Part shown: positions 6,355-6,621 of the stretch, one piece after another
Numbering within the stretch: the stretch's first letter is position 1
How the letters are laid out: the number at the start of each line of letters is the position of its first letter
Assembly (NCBI GenBank): GCA_020724325.1
Contig: DYHC01000113.1
Span: 1-6,621 of the forward strand
DNA: 6,621 nucleotides
Reading direction: 5' to 3'
Source of the DNA: Melioribacter roseus
GTDB lineage: Bacteria > Bacteroidota > Ignavibacteria > Ignavibacteriales > Melioribacteraceae
Position numbers and translations under genes: made by a program
Notes under the pieces: generated by a model
Databases searched by the model: none
What the model was told of the DNA's origin: nothing
Seen by the model: only the letters and a program-made list of their open reading frames with translations

Positions 6355-6621
6355 ATGATAATTCTAATAGTAGATGGTTCGGATAGTGTTCGAGAAACAC
6401 TGATTAGATACTTGGGACTTGAGAAAATATTCAACTTAGTTTTTGAGGCAAGTACAGTTAAAGAGGCAAAAAGAATTATGAATAGTATTAAGATTGATCT
6501 TGTTCTTCTCGATATCCAATTGCCGGATCAAAGCGGTCTGGCGTTTGTGAACTACTGCAACAGGCAGACTTACAAACCATTGATAATAGTTTGTTCAAAC
6601 TACGGACTGCCACAATACAAA
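6355..6621 (+). CDS. Response-regulator receiver protein, atypical acidic pocket (C-terminus cut off by window edge)
   Basis: Eighty-nine residues are visible, open to the edge. They form most of a CheY-like receiver: MIILIVDGSDSVRETL at the start, phospho-acceptor Asp53 in LVLLDIQLPDQSG (49-61), and Ser81 at the switch position in IIVCSNYG. Where receivers usually carry two adjacent acids, this has Asp7-Gly8, so one metal-ligand position is lost. It clearly resembles the preceding regulator (EAST followed by a similar helix, IDLLMLDISLPDKSG versus IDLVLLDIQLPDQSG), which suggests a related receiver. The rest of the protein, including any output domain, is missing. The ATG at 6355 is the only standard start after an in-frame TAG at 6328; no Shine-Dalgarno is seen. 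It may be a second target of the upstream kinase, a phosphate sink, or a separate regulator. Confidence 0.85.
   Translation, partial: MIILIVDGSDSVRETLIRYLGLEKIFNLVFEASTVKEAKRIMNSIKIDLVLLDIQLPDQSGLAFVNYCNRQTYKPLIIVCSNYGLPQYK

Overview
This is a 6.6 kb AT-rich bacterial window, apparently chromosomal. Most genes have clear AAGGAG- or AAAGGA-type ribosome sites, and there is at least one sigma70-like promoter. The large PAS-PAS-GAF sensor kinase, the lysine/isoleucine-rich proteins and the A/T-rich codon use suggest a free-living member of the Bacteroidota/Chlorobi/Ignavibacteria group. That placement is inference from style, not from a marker gene. No RNA gene, transposon, CRISPR array or origin was seen.

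Left half, minus strand, read right to left: a TetR-family regulator (1718-2332), an HlyD/YbhG-type membrane-fusion lipoprotein (766-1731), and the first 250 residues of an ABC-2 type exporter ATPase (750 down to the window edge). The genes overlap or nearly touch, so this is one operon. Order and protein types match the Escherichia coli cecR (ybiH)-ybhG-ybhF-ybhS-ybhR efflux locus, so permease genes are expected beyond position 1. A TTGACA/TATGTT promoter with 17 bp spacing lies in front of the TetR gene. Its -10 element sits inside an 18 bp inverted repeat, GTTTC-N8-GAAAC, as expected for autorepression.

Middle: a 240 bp divergent intergenic region (2333-2572). It holds the TetR promoter and operator, a second copy of a GTTTCCAACATA half-element 50 bp away that runs into an 18 bp palindrome, and a possible 19-codon leader ORF. 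The leader has a strong Shine-Dalgarno, and its TAA stop directly abuts the GTG start of the next gene.

Right half, plus strand: a 987-residue membrane histidine kinase (two membrane segments around a periplasmic sensor, then PAS, PAS, GAF and a NarX/DegS-type HisKA_3 and ATPase core), followed 13 bp later by its NarL/LuxR-type response regulator. After a 169 bp gap, a third signalling gene begins and runs off the right edge. Its receiver domain keeps the phospho-acceptor Asp but has Gly where one acidic-pocket Asp should be.

The window is thus the junction of a TetR-controlled efflux cassette and a two-component system with an additional, possibly atypical receiver protein. Each gene family is known. 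The less ordinary points are the kinase leader/start arrangement, the repeated operator-like elements between the divergent units, and the altered receiver pocket.
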